Shown in pieces: positions 17,507 through 25,126 of a stretch of DNA of 64,000 nucleotides (position 1 is its first letter; each line of letters opens with the position of its first letter). The notes below the pieces were generated by a model that ran no database searches, was not told the origin of the DNA, and was given only the letters and a program-made list of their open reading frames with translations. The DNA is taken from positions 1 to 64,000 of the forward strand of contig NZ_BMTU01000013.1 of NCBI RefSeq assembly GCF_014649835.1, written 5' to 3'. Made by a program: the position numbers and the translations under genes. This DNA comes from Streptomyces pilosus (GTDB taxonomy: Bacteria > Actinomycetota > Actinomycetes > Streptomycetales > Streptomycetaceae).

Positions 17507-17836
17507 GCCGAGATCTGCTATTGGGCCCCTTATTCACTCTGCGGAACCAAGGCCGAGCGGAAAGTGTTCAAATCACCCTAAACCTTGACACGCACAAGGG
17601 ACCCGAGAGGGTGACCCGCCCCGCACGGACCCTTTACAGGGAGGACGCCCAGGAGATCGATCTCGTTGCGACACCCGTGCCGCCGCGAGCCGGATCACAG
17701 TCGGATCACGGGATCGCAACGGCGCGGACGGCACCCGGCCGTGCGCACCATGTGTCCCGGGAAACGACTGAGCAAACCTTTCAGCCACGAGATGACCCTG
17801 ATGAGGTGAACCACGTCCCACGAACCGGGCTCCGAG
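17507..17836. other. Intergenic region between whiB and the cysteine dioxygenase leader
   Basis: These 330 bases carry no credible gene. They hold an exact direct repeat CGGATCAC at 17691-17698 and 17702-17709, 11 bases apart and so on the same face of the helix. GACAC pentamers, the core bound by WhiA, occur at about 17587 and 17670. Local A/T content is higher than in the flanking genes. The region is probably a regulatory platform for whiB and the divergent transcript; specific binding is inference. Confidence 0.5.
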
Positions 17837-17865
17837 TTGACAGTGGAGGAGTGAACCGGTGTCCT
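17837..17865 (+). promoter_or_regulatory. Putative promoter of the leader ORF / cysteine dioxygenase transcript
   Basis: TTGACA (17837-17842) is followed after 17 bases by TGTCCT (17860-17865). The -35 box is perfect; the -10 box keeps T1 and T6 and is moderate. Transcription should begin near 17872-17873, exactly at the ATG of the Cys-rich leader ORF, so the transcript would be leaderless. Confidence 0.55.
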
Positions 17866-17872
17866 AGTGGGC

Positions 17873-17965
17873 ATGCTCGCGAATCCGGCACTCACCCCGA
17901 CCCGCTCCGCCGGGTTCCTCGGTGCTGCCCGCGCTCGCTGTAGCTGTCGCTGTTCCGGCTGTTGA
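17873..17965 (+). CDS. Leader peptide with clustered Cys codons, candidate cysteine-sensing uORF
   Basis: This is a 30-codon ORF, ATG 17873 to TGA 17963-17965. The peptide begins MLANPALTPTRSAGF and ends CSCRCSGC: cysteines at residues 23, 25, 27 and 30, all encoded by TGT, the last immediately before the stop. TGT is a minor Cys codon in Streptomyces and four of four is striking. The ORF starts at the predicted transcription start and has no Shine-Dalgarno, so it would be translated leaderless. It stands 154 bases before cysteine dioxygenase, an enzyme that consumes cysteine. Polycysteine leaderless ORFs acting as cysteine-responsive attenuators are described in mycobacteria. The parallel here is my inference; the encoded codons are directly seen. 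Confidence 0.65.
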   Translation: MLANPALTPTRSAGFLGAARARCSCRCSGC

Positions 17966-18119
17966 GCCCACGCGCTCCCGCCGTCCCCTGAGTCCACGCG
18001 ACCCAGCCGCGTTTCCTTCGCTCCCACCAGGGCGTCCGTCGCCGCCGCCCGCCCGTGACCCGGGCGCACGCGCCGCGACCCCACCCCCACCGCTTCTCCG
18101 CCAAGGAACCCCCGCACCC
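17966..18119 (+). promoter_or_regulatory. Candidate attenuator region between the Cys leader ORF and cysteine dioxygenase
   Basis: The predicted ribosome-binding site AAGGAA (18103-18108) has a perfect complement TTCCTT at 18013-18018, about 50 bases past the Cys codons. A hairpin CGCCCG/CGGGCG lies between them (18050-18055 with 18061-18066). A ribosome paused on the Cys codons could therefore change whether the ribosome-binding site is masked. The pairing elements are seen; the mechanism is inferred. The region is too short and C-rich for a gene. Confidence 0.4.
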
Positions 18120-18623
18120 ATGAACAGCGACAGCGACCTCCAGATCGCCGGCGACATCCTCGAAGTCCCGCACCTGCTCCAGCCGCCGCGCGAGCACCCG
18201 GCCACCGTCGCCGAGTTCGCCGGCCTGGCCCGCTCCCTCGCCGCGGACCGCTCCCAGTGGGAACACCTCGTCGCCTACGACGCCACCAGCCGGTGGTACC
18301 ACCGGCTGCGCACCGGGCCCGGCTACGAGGTGTGGCTGCTGTCCTGGGTGCCCGGGCAGGGCAGCGGGCCGCACGACCACGGCCGCTCCTCCGGCGTGCT
18401 CACCGTCCTGGACGGCGTGCTCACCGAGCGCACCGAGCGCGGCACCCGCGTGCTGGCGGCCGGCAGCCAGCGCGTGTTCGCGCCCGGCTACGTCCACGAC
18501 GTCGTCAACGACGCCCTGGAGCCCGCCGTCAGCCTGCACATCTACTACCCGGGCCTGACCGAGATGCCCATGCACACCCCGCGCTGCGAGTCCCGTACCG
18601 CACCCGGTCCGGTGACTGCCTGA
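18120..18623 (+). CDS. Cysteine dioxygenase family protein
   Basis: The protein has 167 residues from ATG 18120 (MNSDSDLQIAGDILEVPHLLQ), with AAGGAA about a dozen bases upstream. It is a cupin: GSGPHDHGRSSG gives His85 and His87, and APGYVHDVVN gives His126, the three Fe(II) ligands of cysteine dioxygenases, with VSLHIYYPGLTEM as a C-terminal core strand. The Glu that follows HxH in general cupins is absent, as in the dioxygenase family. The expected reaction is oxidation of cysteine to cysteine sulfinate in the cytosol; some relatives prefer 3-mercaptopropionate, so substrate is not certain. It is preceded by a Cys-codon leader ORF and followed 33 bases later by cofD. Confidence 0.88.
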   Translation: MNSDSDLQIAGDILEVPHLLQPPREHPATVAEFAGLARSLAADRSQWEHLVAYDATSRWYHRLRTGPGYEVWLLSWVPGQGSGPHDHGRSSGVLTVLDGVLTERTERGTRVLAAGSQRVFAPGYVHDVVNDALEPAVSLHIYYPGLTEMPMHTPRCESRTAPGPVTA

Positions 18624-18656
18624 CGCGAAGCCGTAGCGGCCTGCGAGGATGACCCC

Positions 18657-19631
18657 ATGCGCATTGTGGTTCTGGCAGGCGGCATCGGCGGTGCCCGTTT
18701 CCTGCGCGGTCTGAAGCGGGCCGTGCCGGACGCGGAGGTCACCGTCATCGGCAACACCGGGGACGACATCCACCTCTTCGGGCTGAAGGTCTGCCCGGAC
18801 CTCGACACGGTGATGTACACGCTCGGCGGCGGCATCAACGAGGAGCAGGGCTGGGGACGGACCGACGAGACGTTCCACCTCAAGGAGGAACTCGCGGCGT
18901 ACGGCGTCGGCCCGGAGTGGTTCGGGCTCGGCGACCGGGACTTCGCCACCCATATCGTGCGGACGCAGATGCTGGGCGCGGGATACCCGCTCAGCGCGGT
19001 GACCGAGGCGCTGTGCGACCGCTGGAAGCCGGGGGTGCGCCTCATCCCGATGACGGACGACCGCGTGGAGACGCACGTCGCCGTGACCCTGCCCGACGCC
19101 GCGGGGGAGGGCGAGCGCAAGGCAATCCACTTCCAGGAGTACTGGGTGCGGCTGCGCGCCTCGGTGCCCGCCGAGGCGGTCGTCCCGGTCGGCGCGGAGC
19201 ACGCGAAGCCGGCGCCGGGTGTCCTGGAGGCGATCGGCGAAGCCGACGTGATCCTCTTCCCGCCGTCCAACCCCGTGGTCTCCGTCGGCACGATCCTCGC
19301 CGTGCCCGGCATCCGGGAGGCGATCGCCGACGCGGGCGTGCCGGTGGTCGGTCTGTCGCCGATCGTCGGGGACGCACCCGTGCGCGGCATGGCCGACAAG
19401 GTGCTGGCAGCCGTGGGCGTGGAGTCCTCGGCCGCCGCGGTGGCCGAGCACTACGGCTCGGGCCTGCTGGACGGCTGGCTGGTCGACACGGTCGACGCGG
19501 GCTGTGTGGAGCGCGTCGAGGCGGCGGGGATCCGCTGCCGGGCCGTCCCGCTGATGATGACGGACGTCGACGCCGTCGCCCGGATGGCCGGGGAGGCACT
19601 GACGCTGGCCGAGGAGGTGCGGGCGGTATGA
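18657..19631 (+). CDS. cofD: 2-phospho-L-lactate (phosphoenolpyruvyl) transferase, F420 biosynthesis
   Basis: The protein has 324 residues from ATG 18657 with GAGG upstream. CofD/FbiA joins the lactyl-phosphate or phosphoenolpyruvyl moiety from its GDP-activated precursor to the deazaflavin FO, making F420-0 or dehydro-F420-0. Motifs are VVLAGGIGGARFLRGL at the N-terminus, VIGNTGDDIHLFGLKVCPDLDTVMY (FO binding), and FPPSNPVVSVGTILAVPGIR with GLSPIVGDAPVRGMADK (GDP and metal site). The stop overlaps the cofE start by four bases (ATGA). With cofE it forms the fbiAB operon. The gene lies next to whiB, as in mycobacteria, where fbiAB lies beside whiB2. Confidence 0.97.
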   Translation: MRIVVLAGGIGGARFLRGLKRAVPDAEVTVIGNTGDDIHLFGLKVCPDLDTVMYTLGGGINEEQGWGRTDETFHLKEELAAYGVGPEWFGLGDRDFATHIVRTQMLGAGYPLSAVTEALCDRWKPGVRLIPMTDDRVETHVAVTLPDAAGEGERKAIHFQEYWVRLRASVPAEAVVPVGAEHAKPAPGVLEAIGEADVILFPPSNPVVSVGTILAVPGIREAIADAGVPVVGLSPIVGDAPVRGMADKVLAAVGVESSAAAVAEHYGSGLLDGWLVDTVDAGCVERVEAAGIRCRAVPLMMTDVDAVARMAGEALTLAEEVRAV

Positions 19632-20929
19632 GCCGTACCGGCTACCGGGTCTGGGCCGTGCCCGGCCTTCCCGAGGTCCGCCCGGGCGACGACCTGGCCA
19701 AGCTGATCGCGTCCGCCGAGCCGGACCTGAGCGACGGCGACGTCCTCCTCGTCACCTCGAAGATCGTCTCCAAGGCGGAGGGCAGGATCGTCGAGGCGGC
19801 CGACCGGGAGGCGGCGATCGACGCGGAGACGGTGCGCGTGGTGGCCCGGCGCGGCCCCCTGCGCATCGTCGAGAACCGGCAGGGCCTGGTCATGGCCGCG
19901 GCCGGCGTCGACGCCTCGAACACTCCCTCCGGCACGGTCCTGCTGCTGCCCGAGGACCCGGACGCCTCCGCGCGGGCGATCCGCGCGGGCCTGCGCGACG
20001 CGCTCGGCGTCGAGGTGGGCGTGATCGTCACCGACACCTTCGGACGCCCGTGGCGCGCCGGACTGACCGACGTGGCGATCGGCGCGGCGGGCGTGCGGGT
20101 GCTGGACGACCTGCGCGGCGGCACCGACGCGCACGGCAACCCGCTGGGCGCCACCGTGGTCGCGTCCGCCGACGAGCTCGCCGCGGCGGGCGACCTGGTC
20201 AAGGGCAAGGCCTCGGGCCTGCCGGTGGCCGTCGTCCGCGGCCTGCCGCACATGGTGGGGGCCGGCGACGGCGAAGGCGCGCGGGCGATGGTGCGCGGCG
20301 CCCGGGACGACATGTTCCGCCTGGGCACCTCCGAGGCCGTACGGCAGGCGGTGACACAGCGCCGTACGGTACGGGCCTTCACCGACGAGCCGGTCGACCC
20401 GGACGCGGTGCGCCGCGCGGTGGCCGCCGCGGTGACGGCCCCGGCCCCGCACCACACCACGCCGTGGCGCTTCGTCCTGCTGGAGTCCTCCGCGTCGCGC
20501 GTGCGGCTGCTGGACGCCATGCGCGACGCGTGGATCGCGGACCTGCGCCGCGACGGCAAGACCGAGGAGTCCATCGCCCGGCGCGTCCGCCGCGGCGACG
20601 TACTGCGCAACGCGCCGTACCTGGTCGTGCCGTGCCTGGTCATGGACGGCTCGCACACCTACGGGGACGCCCGGCGGGACGGTGCCGAGCGGGAGATGTT
20701 CGTCGTCGCCGCCGGCGCCGGGGTGCAGAACTTCCTGGTGGCGCTGGCCGGGGAGCGGCTGGGCTCGGCGTGGGTGTCCTCGACGATGTTCTGCCGCGAC
20801 GTGGTGCGCGAGGTGCTGGACCTGCCCGCCGGCTGGGACCCGATGGGCGCGGTCGCGGTGGGCCATCCGGCCGGGGAGCCGCGACCGCGGCCCGAGCGGG
20901 AGGCGGGCGCCTTCATCGAGGTGCGGTGA
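19628..20929 (+). CDS. cofE: Bifunctional coenzyme F420:L-glutamate ligase / nitroreductase-domain protein (FbiB)
   Basis: The protein has 433 residues from ATG 19628, translationally coupled to cofD. The N-terminal half (~1-245) is the F420 gamma-glutamyl ligase (VLLVTSKIVSKAEGRIVEA, VGVIVTDTFGRPWRAGLTDVAIG), which adds glutamates to F420-0. The C-terminal half (~250-433) is an FMN-binding nitroreductase fold (AVTQRRTVRAFTDEPVDPDAV, TAPAPHHTTPWRFVLL, GERLGSAWVSSTMFCRDVVREVLDLP), which in mycobacterial FbiB reduces dehydro-F420-0 and lengthens the tail. The fused form is the actinobacterial arrangement. The product is used by F420-dependent reductases elsewhere in the genome. Confidence 0.96.
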   Translation: MSRTGYRVWAVPGLPEVRPGDDLAKLIASAEPDLSDGDVLLVTSKIVSKAEGRIVEAADREAAIDAETVRVVARRGPLRIVENRQGLVMAAAGVDASNTPSGTVLLLPEDPDASARAIRAGLRDALGVEVGVIVTDTFGRPWRAGLTDVAIGAAGVRVLDDLRGGTDAHGNPLGATVVASADELAAAGDLVKGKASGLPVAVVRGLPHMVGAGDGEGARAMVRGARDDMFRLGTSEAVRQAVTQRRTVRAFTDEPVDPDAVRRAVAAAVTAPAPHHTTPWRFVLLESSASRVRLLDAMRDAWIADLRRDGKTEESIARRVRRGDVLRNAPYLVVPCLVMDGSHTYGDARRDGAEREMFVVAAGAGVQNFLVALAGERLGSAWVSSTMFCRDVVREVLDLPAGWDPMGAVAVGHPAGEPRPRPEREAGAFIEVR

Positions 20930-21013
20930 GCGCGGCGCGCGGGCGCCTACCCTCGTAGGGGGCCTCCCCGGCGGCGGCCGCCTCCCGTTCCACCTCCATC
21001 GTTGGGATCGCCC

Positions 21014-22042
21014 GTGGCAGGACGCTTCGCTCCCCGTACGACGCGTACGACGCGTACGACCGTGCGCGGTGGGGATGTCGCCGTGCCCGCGGGAGTGCCC
21101 CGCCAGGCCCCGGTGACGGCCCCGGCGACGGTGGCGGCGCGGGTGCGGGCCTGGGTGCCGGAGGGACCGCTGGACCTGGGTCTGGTGCTCGGGCCGCTGC
21201 GGCGCGGGCCCGGGGACCCGACGTTCCGGGCCCTGCCGGACGGTTCCGTGTGGCGGGCCAGCCTGACACCGGCGGGTCCGGGGACGCTGCGGGTGACGCA
21301 GCGGTCCGGTGAGGTGCGGGGCGAGGCGTGGGGGCCGGGCGCGGAGTGGCTGCTGGAGCAGTTGCCGGAGATGCTCGGGGCGGCCGACGACCCGTCCGCC
21401 TTCGTGCCCCGCCACAAGCTGCTGGCGCTGACGCAGCGCCGGCGTGCGGGACTGCGGCTGACACGGACCGGGCTGGTGCTGGAGTCGCTGATCCCCTCGA
21501 TCCTGGAACAGAAGGTCACCGCCGGTGAGGCGTACCGGGCGTGGCGGCTGCTGGTGCGGAAGTTCGGCGAGCCTGCGCCGGGGCCGGCGCCGGAGCGGAT
21601 GTCGGTGATGCCGCCGCCGCGCACCTGGGCGCTGATCCCGTCCTGGGAGTGGCACCGGGCCGGAGTCGACAACAAGCGGGCCTCGACGGTGCTGCGGGCG
21701 GTGCGGGTCGCCGCGCGGCTGGAGGAGGCGGTGCGGATGCCGGCGGGGGCGGCGCAGGAGCGGCTGGAGCTGGTGTCCGGGATCGGGCCGTGGACGTCCG
21801 CGGAGACGGTGCAGCGCAGTCACGGGGCGGTGGACGCGGTGACCGTGGGCGACCTGCACCTGCCGGGGATCGTGGGGTGGGCGCTGGCGGGGGACCGGCA
21901 CGCGGACGACGCGGTGATGCTGTCGCTGCTGGAGCCGTATGCCGGGCAGCGGCATCGGGCGGCGCGGCTGATCCTGTTGAGCGGGAGGGTGCCGGAGCGG
22001 CGGGCGCCGCGGATGCCGTACGGGGACATCGGGCGGTTGTGA
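21014..22042 (+). CDS. AlkA-type HhH-GPD DNA glycosylase
   Basis: The protein has 342 residues if it begins at GTG 21014 (MAGRFAPRTTRTT). No start has a strong Shine-Dalgarno, and a TTG at 21002 or internal GTGs are alternatives. A TACCCT hexamer at 20948-20953 may be its -10 box. The first ~150 residues form an AlkA-like N-terminal region. Residues ~165-320 form the helix-hairpin-helix domain: SLIPSILEQKVTAGEAYRAWR, then LVSGIGPWTSAETV (hairpin) and TVGDLHLPGIV with the catalytic Asp. It would remove alkylated purines such as 3-methyladenine. The N-terminus contains a short tandem repeat (RTTRTTRTT, from CGTACGACG units at about 21038). Convergent with manC. Confidence 0.85.
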   Translation: MAGRFAPRTTRTTRTTVRGGDVAVPAGVPRQAPVTAPATVAARVRAWVPEGPLDLGLVLGPLRRGPGDPTFRALPDGSVWRASLTPAGPGTLRVTQRSGEVRGEAWGPGAEWLLEQLPEMLGAADDPSAFVPRHKLLALTQRRRAGLRLTRTGLVLESLIPSILEQKVTAGEAYRAWRLLVRKFGEPAPGPAPERMSVMPPPRTWALIPSWEWHRAGVDNKRASTVLRAVRVAARLEEAVRMPAGAAQERLELVSGIGPWTSAETVQRSHGAVDAVTVGDLHLPGIVGWALAGDRHADDAVMLSLLEPYAGQRHRAARLILLSGRVPERRAPRMPYGDIGRL

Positions 22043-22394
22043 GGTCGGGGGGTGCCCTGTGCTGGTGTGGACGTGGGGTGGTGCGATCCGGCGTCGTGCG
22101 GGGCCCCCGGTGTTGGTGCCGGCCGGGGGGTGACTGCGCGGCCCGGCGCCGGCGGGGTGCCGTCGCGCCCACCCGTGCCGCCCTGCGGCACGACTGCCCG
22201 CGGAGACGGCGGGACGGGAGCCGCGGGCGGTTGCGGGAGCGGCGGGGTGAGACCGAGCGGGACGCGGACGCGGCGGGGTGGGCACGGGTGGGACGCGAAC
22301 GCGGCGGGTGCGGGCGCGGAAGCCGTGGGGCGGGAGCCGGAGCCGAGCGGGACCCGGGAGCGGCGGGGCGCGGGAGTCGTGGGGCGGGGGGTGG
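22043..22394. other. G-rich low-complexity intergenic region between convergent genes
   Basis: These 352 bases have no supported gene. The plus strand is strongly G-skewed, with many runs of three to six G and short recurring words (GCGGGAGC, GGCGGGGTG, GGGACGCG). It separates the convergent glycosylase and manC genes. Transcripts of manC would be C-rich here, a composition that favours Rho-dependent termination. G-quadruplex formation on the plus strand is possible but untested. Confidence 0.5.
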
Positions 22395-23477
22395 TTACTG
22401 GTCTGAGGAGAAGCGGAGGGCTCCTGCGGGGATGGTGGCGTCGCACCAGACCCTGACGCCCTCCCGGAGCTCGTTGCGGGCGCCGATGGTGGCGCCGTCG
22501 CCTATGACCGTGCCGGTGAGGACCGACCGCTCGCCCACCCTCGCCCGCGTCCCGATCAGCGAGTCGGTGACGACCGCGCCGGGCTCGATGACCGCCCCCG
22601 GCAGGATCGTGCTGCCGAAGACGCGCGCGCCCTCCGCCACGAACGCGCCCTCGCCCACCACCGTCCCGCCCGCGAGCTTCGCGTCCGGCGCCACGGTCGC
22701 CGTCGGCAGCACCAGCCGGTCACCGCAGCGCCCGGGCACCGCCGGGGACGGGGCGCGTCCGAGCACCAGGTCCGCCGAGCCCCGAACGAACGCCGCCGGG
22801 GTGCCCAGGTCCAGCCAGTACGTCGAGTCGACCATCCCCTGAAGGTGCGCCCCCGCCGCCAGCAGCCCCGGGAACGTCTCCCGCTCCACCGACACCACCC
22901 GTCCCGCCGGGATCGTGTCGATCACCGAGCGCCGGAAGACGTACGCCCCCGCGTTGATCTGGTCGGTGACGATCTCCTCCGGCGTCTGCGGCTTCTCCAG
23001 GAAGGCCAGCACCCTCCCCGTGTCGTCCGTCGGGACCAGCCCGTACGCGCGGGGGTCCGTCACCTTGGTGAGGTGGAGGGAGACGTCCGCGCCGGTCGTC
23101 TCGTGCGTCCGCACCAGCGCCCGGATGTCCAGTCCCGTCAGGATGTCGCCGTTGAAGACGAGCACCGGCTCGTCGGGGCCCGAGCGCAGCCGGGAGGCGA
23201 CGTTGCGGATCGCGCCGCCCGTGCCGAGCGGCTCCTCCTCCGTCACGTACTCGATGTGCAGCCCCAGCGCCGCCCCGTCGCCGAAGTGCGGTTCGAAGAC
23301 CTCGGCCAGGTACGACGTGGCCAGCACGATGTGCTCGACGCCGGCCGCTCTCGCTCTCGCCAGCTGGTGCGTGAGGAAGGGCACCCCGGCCGCCGGGACC
23401 ATGGGCTTGGGCGTGTGCACCGTGAGCGGGCGCAGCCTCGTGCCCTTGCCGCCGACCAGGAGGATCGCTTCTGTCAC
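22395..23477 (-). CDS. manC: Mannose-1-phosphate guanylyltransferase (NDP-sugar pyrophosphorylase family)
   Basis: The protein has 360 residues from GTG 23477 (MTEAILLVGGKGTRLRPLT). The N-terminal nucleotidyltransferase domain shows LVGGKGTRLRPLTVHTPKPM, the pyrophosphorylase signature, and VFNGDIL as the metal-binding Asp. Residues ~245-350 form a left-handed beta-helix with hexapeptide-like repeats (PDAKLAGGTVVGEGAFVAEGA). Its position in the conserved cluster and its family point to GDP-mannose synthesis from mannose-1-phosphate and GTP, the third enzyme after manA and manB. A glucose-1-phosphate specificity cannot be excluded from sequence. It is probably monocistronic, with the amidase gene 95 bases away in the same direction. 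Confidence 0.88.
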   Translation of the reverse strand: MTEAILLVGGKGTRLRPLTVHTPKPMVPAAGVPFLTHQLARARAAGVEHIVLATSYLAEVFEPHFGDGAALGLHIEYVTEEEPLGTGGAIRNVASRLRSGPDEPVLVFNGDILTGLDIRALVRTHETTGADVSLHLTKVTDPRAYGLVPTDDTGRVLAFLEKPQTPEEIVTDQINAGAYVFRRSVIDTIPAGRVVSVERETFPGLLAAGAHLQGMVDSTYWLDLGTPAAFVRGSADLVLGRAPSPAVPGRCGDRLVLPTATVAPDAKLAGGTVVGEGAFVAEGARVFGSTILPGAVIEPGAVVTDSLIGTRARVGERSVLTGTVIGDGATIGARNELREGVRVWCDATIPAGALRFSSDQ

Positions 23478-23572
23478 CTGTCGTCTCTGCTTCCTGCCGG
23501 GACCGGCCGAACTGTCTTTCGGCCGGCCAGTTTATGCAGACCCTTCCCCGGCAGGAGGAGACGCCCGTGGCC

Positions 23573-25015
23573 TCAGCGCCCCTGGTAGCGGGCCGCCGTG
23601 GACCGCACGGACTTCAGCTTGCTGTAGAGCTTCCCCCCTGGGCACGAGGTGTTGAACCCGTCCCGGTGACCGGAGATCACGTTCAGCCGTACCTTCTTGC
23701 CTTTGCCGTAGAGGTTGCCACCGCCGGACGTCAGGTATGTCTTGGAACCCGGATTCATGCCGTGGAGGCCGAGCTTCCAGGCGGTGAGGCGGGCCACCGC
23801 CTTCACGGCCTTGCTCGACGGCTTCTTCGCCCCGTACGAGCCGATGACCGCGATGCCCGTGGTGTTGGTGTTGAAGCCCATGGTGTGGGCGCCCTTCACC
23901 GGCTTGGCCACGCCCCCGGCGCGGCCCTCGTAGATCCTCCCGCACTTGTCGACGAGGAAGTTGTAGCCGATGTCGCGCCAGCCGAGGCTCCTGACGTGGT
24001 AGCGGTAGAAACCGCGGACAAGCGAAGGCGCCTGCGAGCAGGCGTAGTTGTTGCCGGACGCGGTGTGGTGCACGAAGGCGGCCTTGACCTTGCCGGTGTA
24101 CGGGAAGCCCTTGTCCCGCAGGCTCTCGTCCGCTCCCCAGCCGCGCCGGGTGACGATGGCGGGGCGCGGGCCGATGTACGCCTTGGCCTGCTGTTCCTCG
24201 GTCAGTTCGCCCTTGCGCAGGGTGAGGAGTTCCTGCCGGGTCCGCTCGGCGTCCAGTTCGGGGATCTCGGTGGCGCCGAGCTGGACGAGTCCGGCGTTGG
24301 CGGCGGAGGCGGCGGTCGCCTCGGCGGTCATCGGCCCCGCACGCCCGTCCACGGCGTCACCGGGCGGCACGGCGGCGGCATCGTCCGCGTCCTCGGCGTC
24401 CGCGGCCGTGTCCGTGTCCGCGTCCCCGGGGTCGATGAGTTCGAGCCGCAGCCCGGACGGCACCGCCGGAACGTCCCCGGGCCCGGGCTCACCGGACTCC
24501 GCGCCGTCCACGGGTTCGGGCCGGACCCGCACCTCCACCCCGTCGGACTCCCCCACCCACAACGGCGCGGTGGCGCCCCGCACCCGCTCCGAGGCGGCCT
24601 CCGCGGAACCGGGGTCGGCCGCGTGGTCGGTGTAGTGGGTCTCCACGTCCTGCCAGTCGGACCAGCCGCCGGTGGCGGCCGCGCGGGTGCGGACCTGGAC
24701 GCTGCCGTGCAGGTGGGCGGCCGGGTCGTCCCAGATGACGCCGAGCAGGGAGAAGTGCCGTACGGCACGGGGGGTGAGGCCGAGGACCGCGGCGCCGGAG
24801 GCGCGGTCGTGGGTGAGGGGCCGCAGGGGCAGCGACTGGGTGCTGCCGGGCACGTCGGACGGGTTCGTCACCGCTGCGCGCGTGGCCGCTTCTGCCGTCG
24901 GGGCCGGTCTCGCGGCCGCGGTGGCGGGCGGAGCGAGCGGAAGGGCGAGGGCGGCGGCGCAGGTGACACCGATTGAGGAAGCAAGAATTCCACGCATGCT
25001 CCTGAGCTTGGACAT
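23573..25015 (-). CDS. Secreted peptidoglycan-recognition (PGRP) N-acetylmuramoyl-L-alanine amidase
   Basis: The protein has 480 residues from ATG 25015 (MSKLRSMRGILASSIGVTCA). An ATG at 24997 is an alternative, but its AGGAG is only one base away. Residues 1-~35 are a signal peptide. Residues ~70-250 are a linker/beta region with an Asp/Ala-rich stretch. Residues ~310-470 are the PGRP/Amidase_2 domain: KAAFVHHTASGNNY (first Zn His), DIGYNFLVDKCGRIYEGRAGG, HTMGFNTNTTGIAVIG and VISGHRDGFNTSCPG (second Zn His and Cys). It would cut the bond between muramic acid and the peptide stem in the wall. It is divergent from the TIGR03089 gene, with a perfect inverted repeat between them. Confidence 0.93.
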   Translation of the reverse strand: MSKLRSMRGILASSIGVTCAAALALPLAPPATAAARPAPTAEAATRAAVTNPSDVPGSTQSLPLRPLTHDRASGAAVLGLTPRAVRHFSLLGVIWDDPAAHLHGSVQVRTRAAATGGWSDWQDVETHYTDHAADPGSAEAASERVRGATAPLWVGESDGVEVRVRPEPVDGAESGEPGPGDVPAVPSGLRLELIDPGDADTDTAADAEDADDAAAVPPGDAVDGRAGPMTAEATAASAANAGLVQLGATEIPELDAERTRQELLTLRKGELTEEQQAKAYIGPRPAIVTRRGWGADESLRDKGFPYTGKVKAAFVHHTASGNNYACSQAPSLVRGFYRYHVRSLGWRDIGYNFLVDKCGRIYEGRAGGVAKPVKGAHTMGFNTNTTGIAVIGSYGAKKPSSKAVKAVARLTAWKLGLHGMNPGSKTYLTSGGGNLYGKGKKVRLNVISGHRDGFNTSCPGGKLYSKLKSVRSTAARYQGR

Positions 25016-25059
25016 AGTCAGACAAATCTGTCCATCGCGGAGTTGACGGGCTGTCGGAG

Positions 25060-25077
25060 CCGGTTCCCCCGAACCGG
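25060..25077. promoter_or_regulatory. Inverted repeat in a divergent intergenic region, operator candidate
   Basis: CCGGTTC-CCCC-GAACCGG is a perfect seven-base inverted repeat lying 45 bases upstream of the amidase start and 50 bases upstream of the TIGR03089 start. It could be an operator for one or both genes. No regulator gene is adjacent. Confidence 0.45.
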
Positions 25078-25113
25078 TGTCCCGCGCGGAGGGTGGGCGT
25101 GGCGGGGGCCGCG

Positions 25114-25119
25114 TACCCT
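25114..25119 (+). promoter_or_regulatory. Putative -10 box of a leaderless transcript
   Basis: TACCCT ends seven bases before GTG 25127 and no Shine-Dalgarno precedes that codon. The arrangement is the same as at 11079 for the zincin-like gene. No -35 box is recognisable. Confidence 0.4.
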
Positions 25120-25126
25120 TGCGCGG

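Noticed and set aside
17521..17943. A 140-codon plus-strand frame between whiB and cysteine dioxygenase
   Set aside because: No ribosome site, mixed composition, and it overlaps the predicted promoter and leader ORF in a different frame.
22052..22456. A 134-codon frame in the region between the glycosylase and manC
   Set aside because: G-skewed low-complexity sequence gives Gly/Arg/Ala only, and it overlaps the end of manC.
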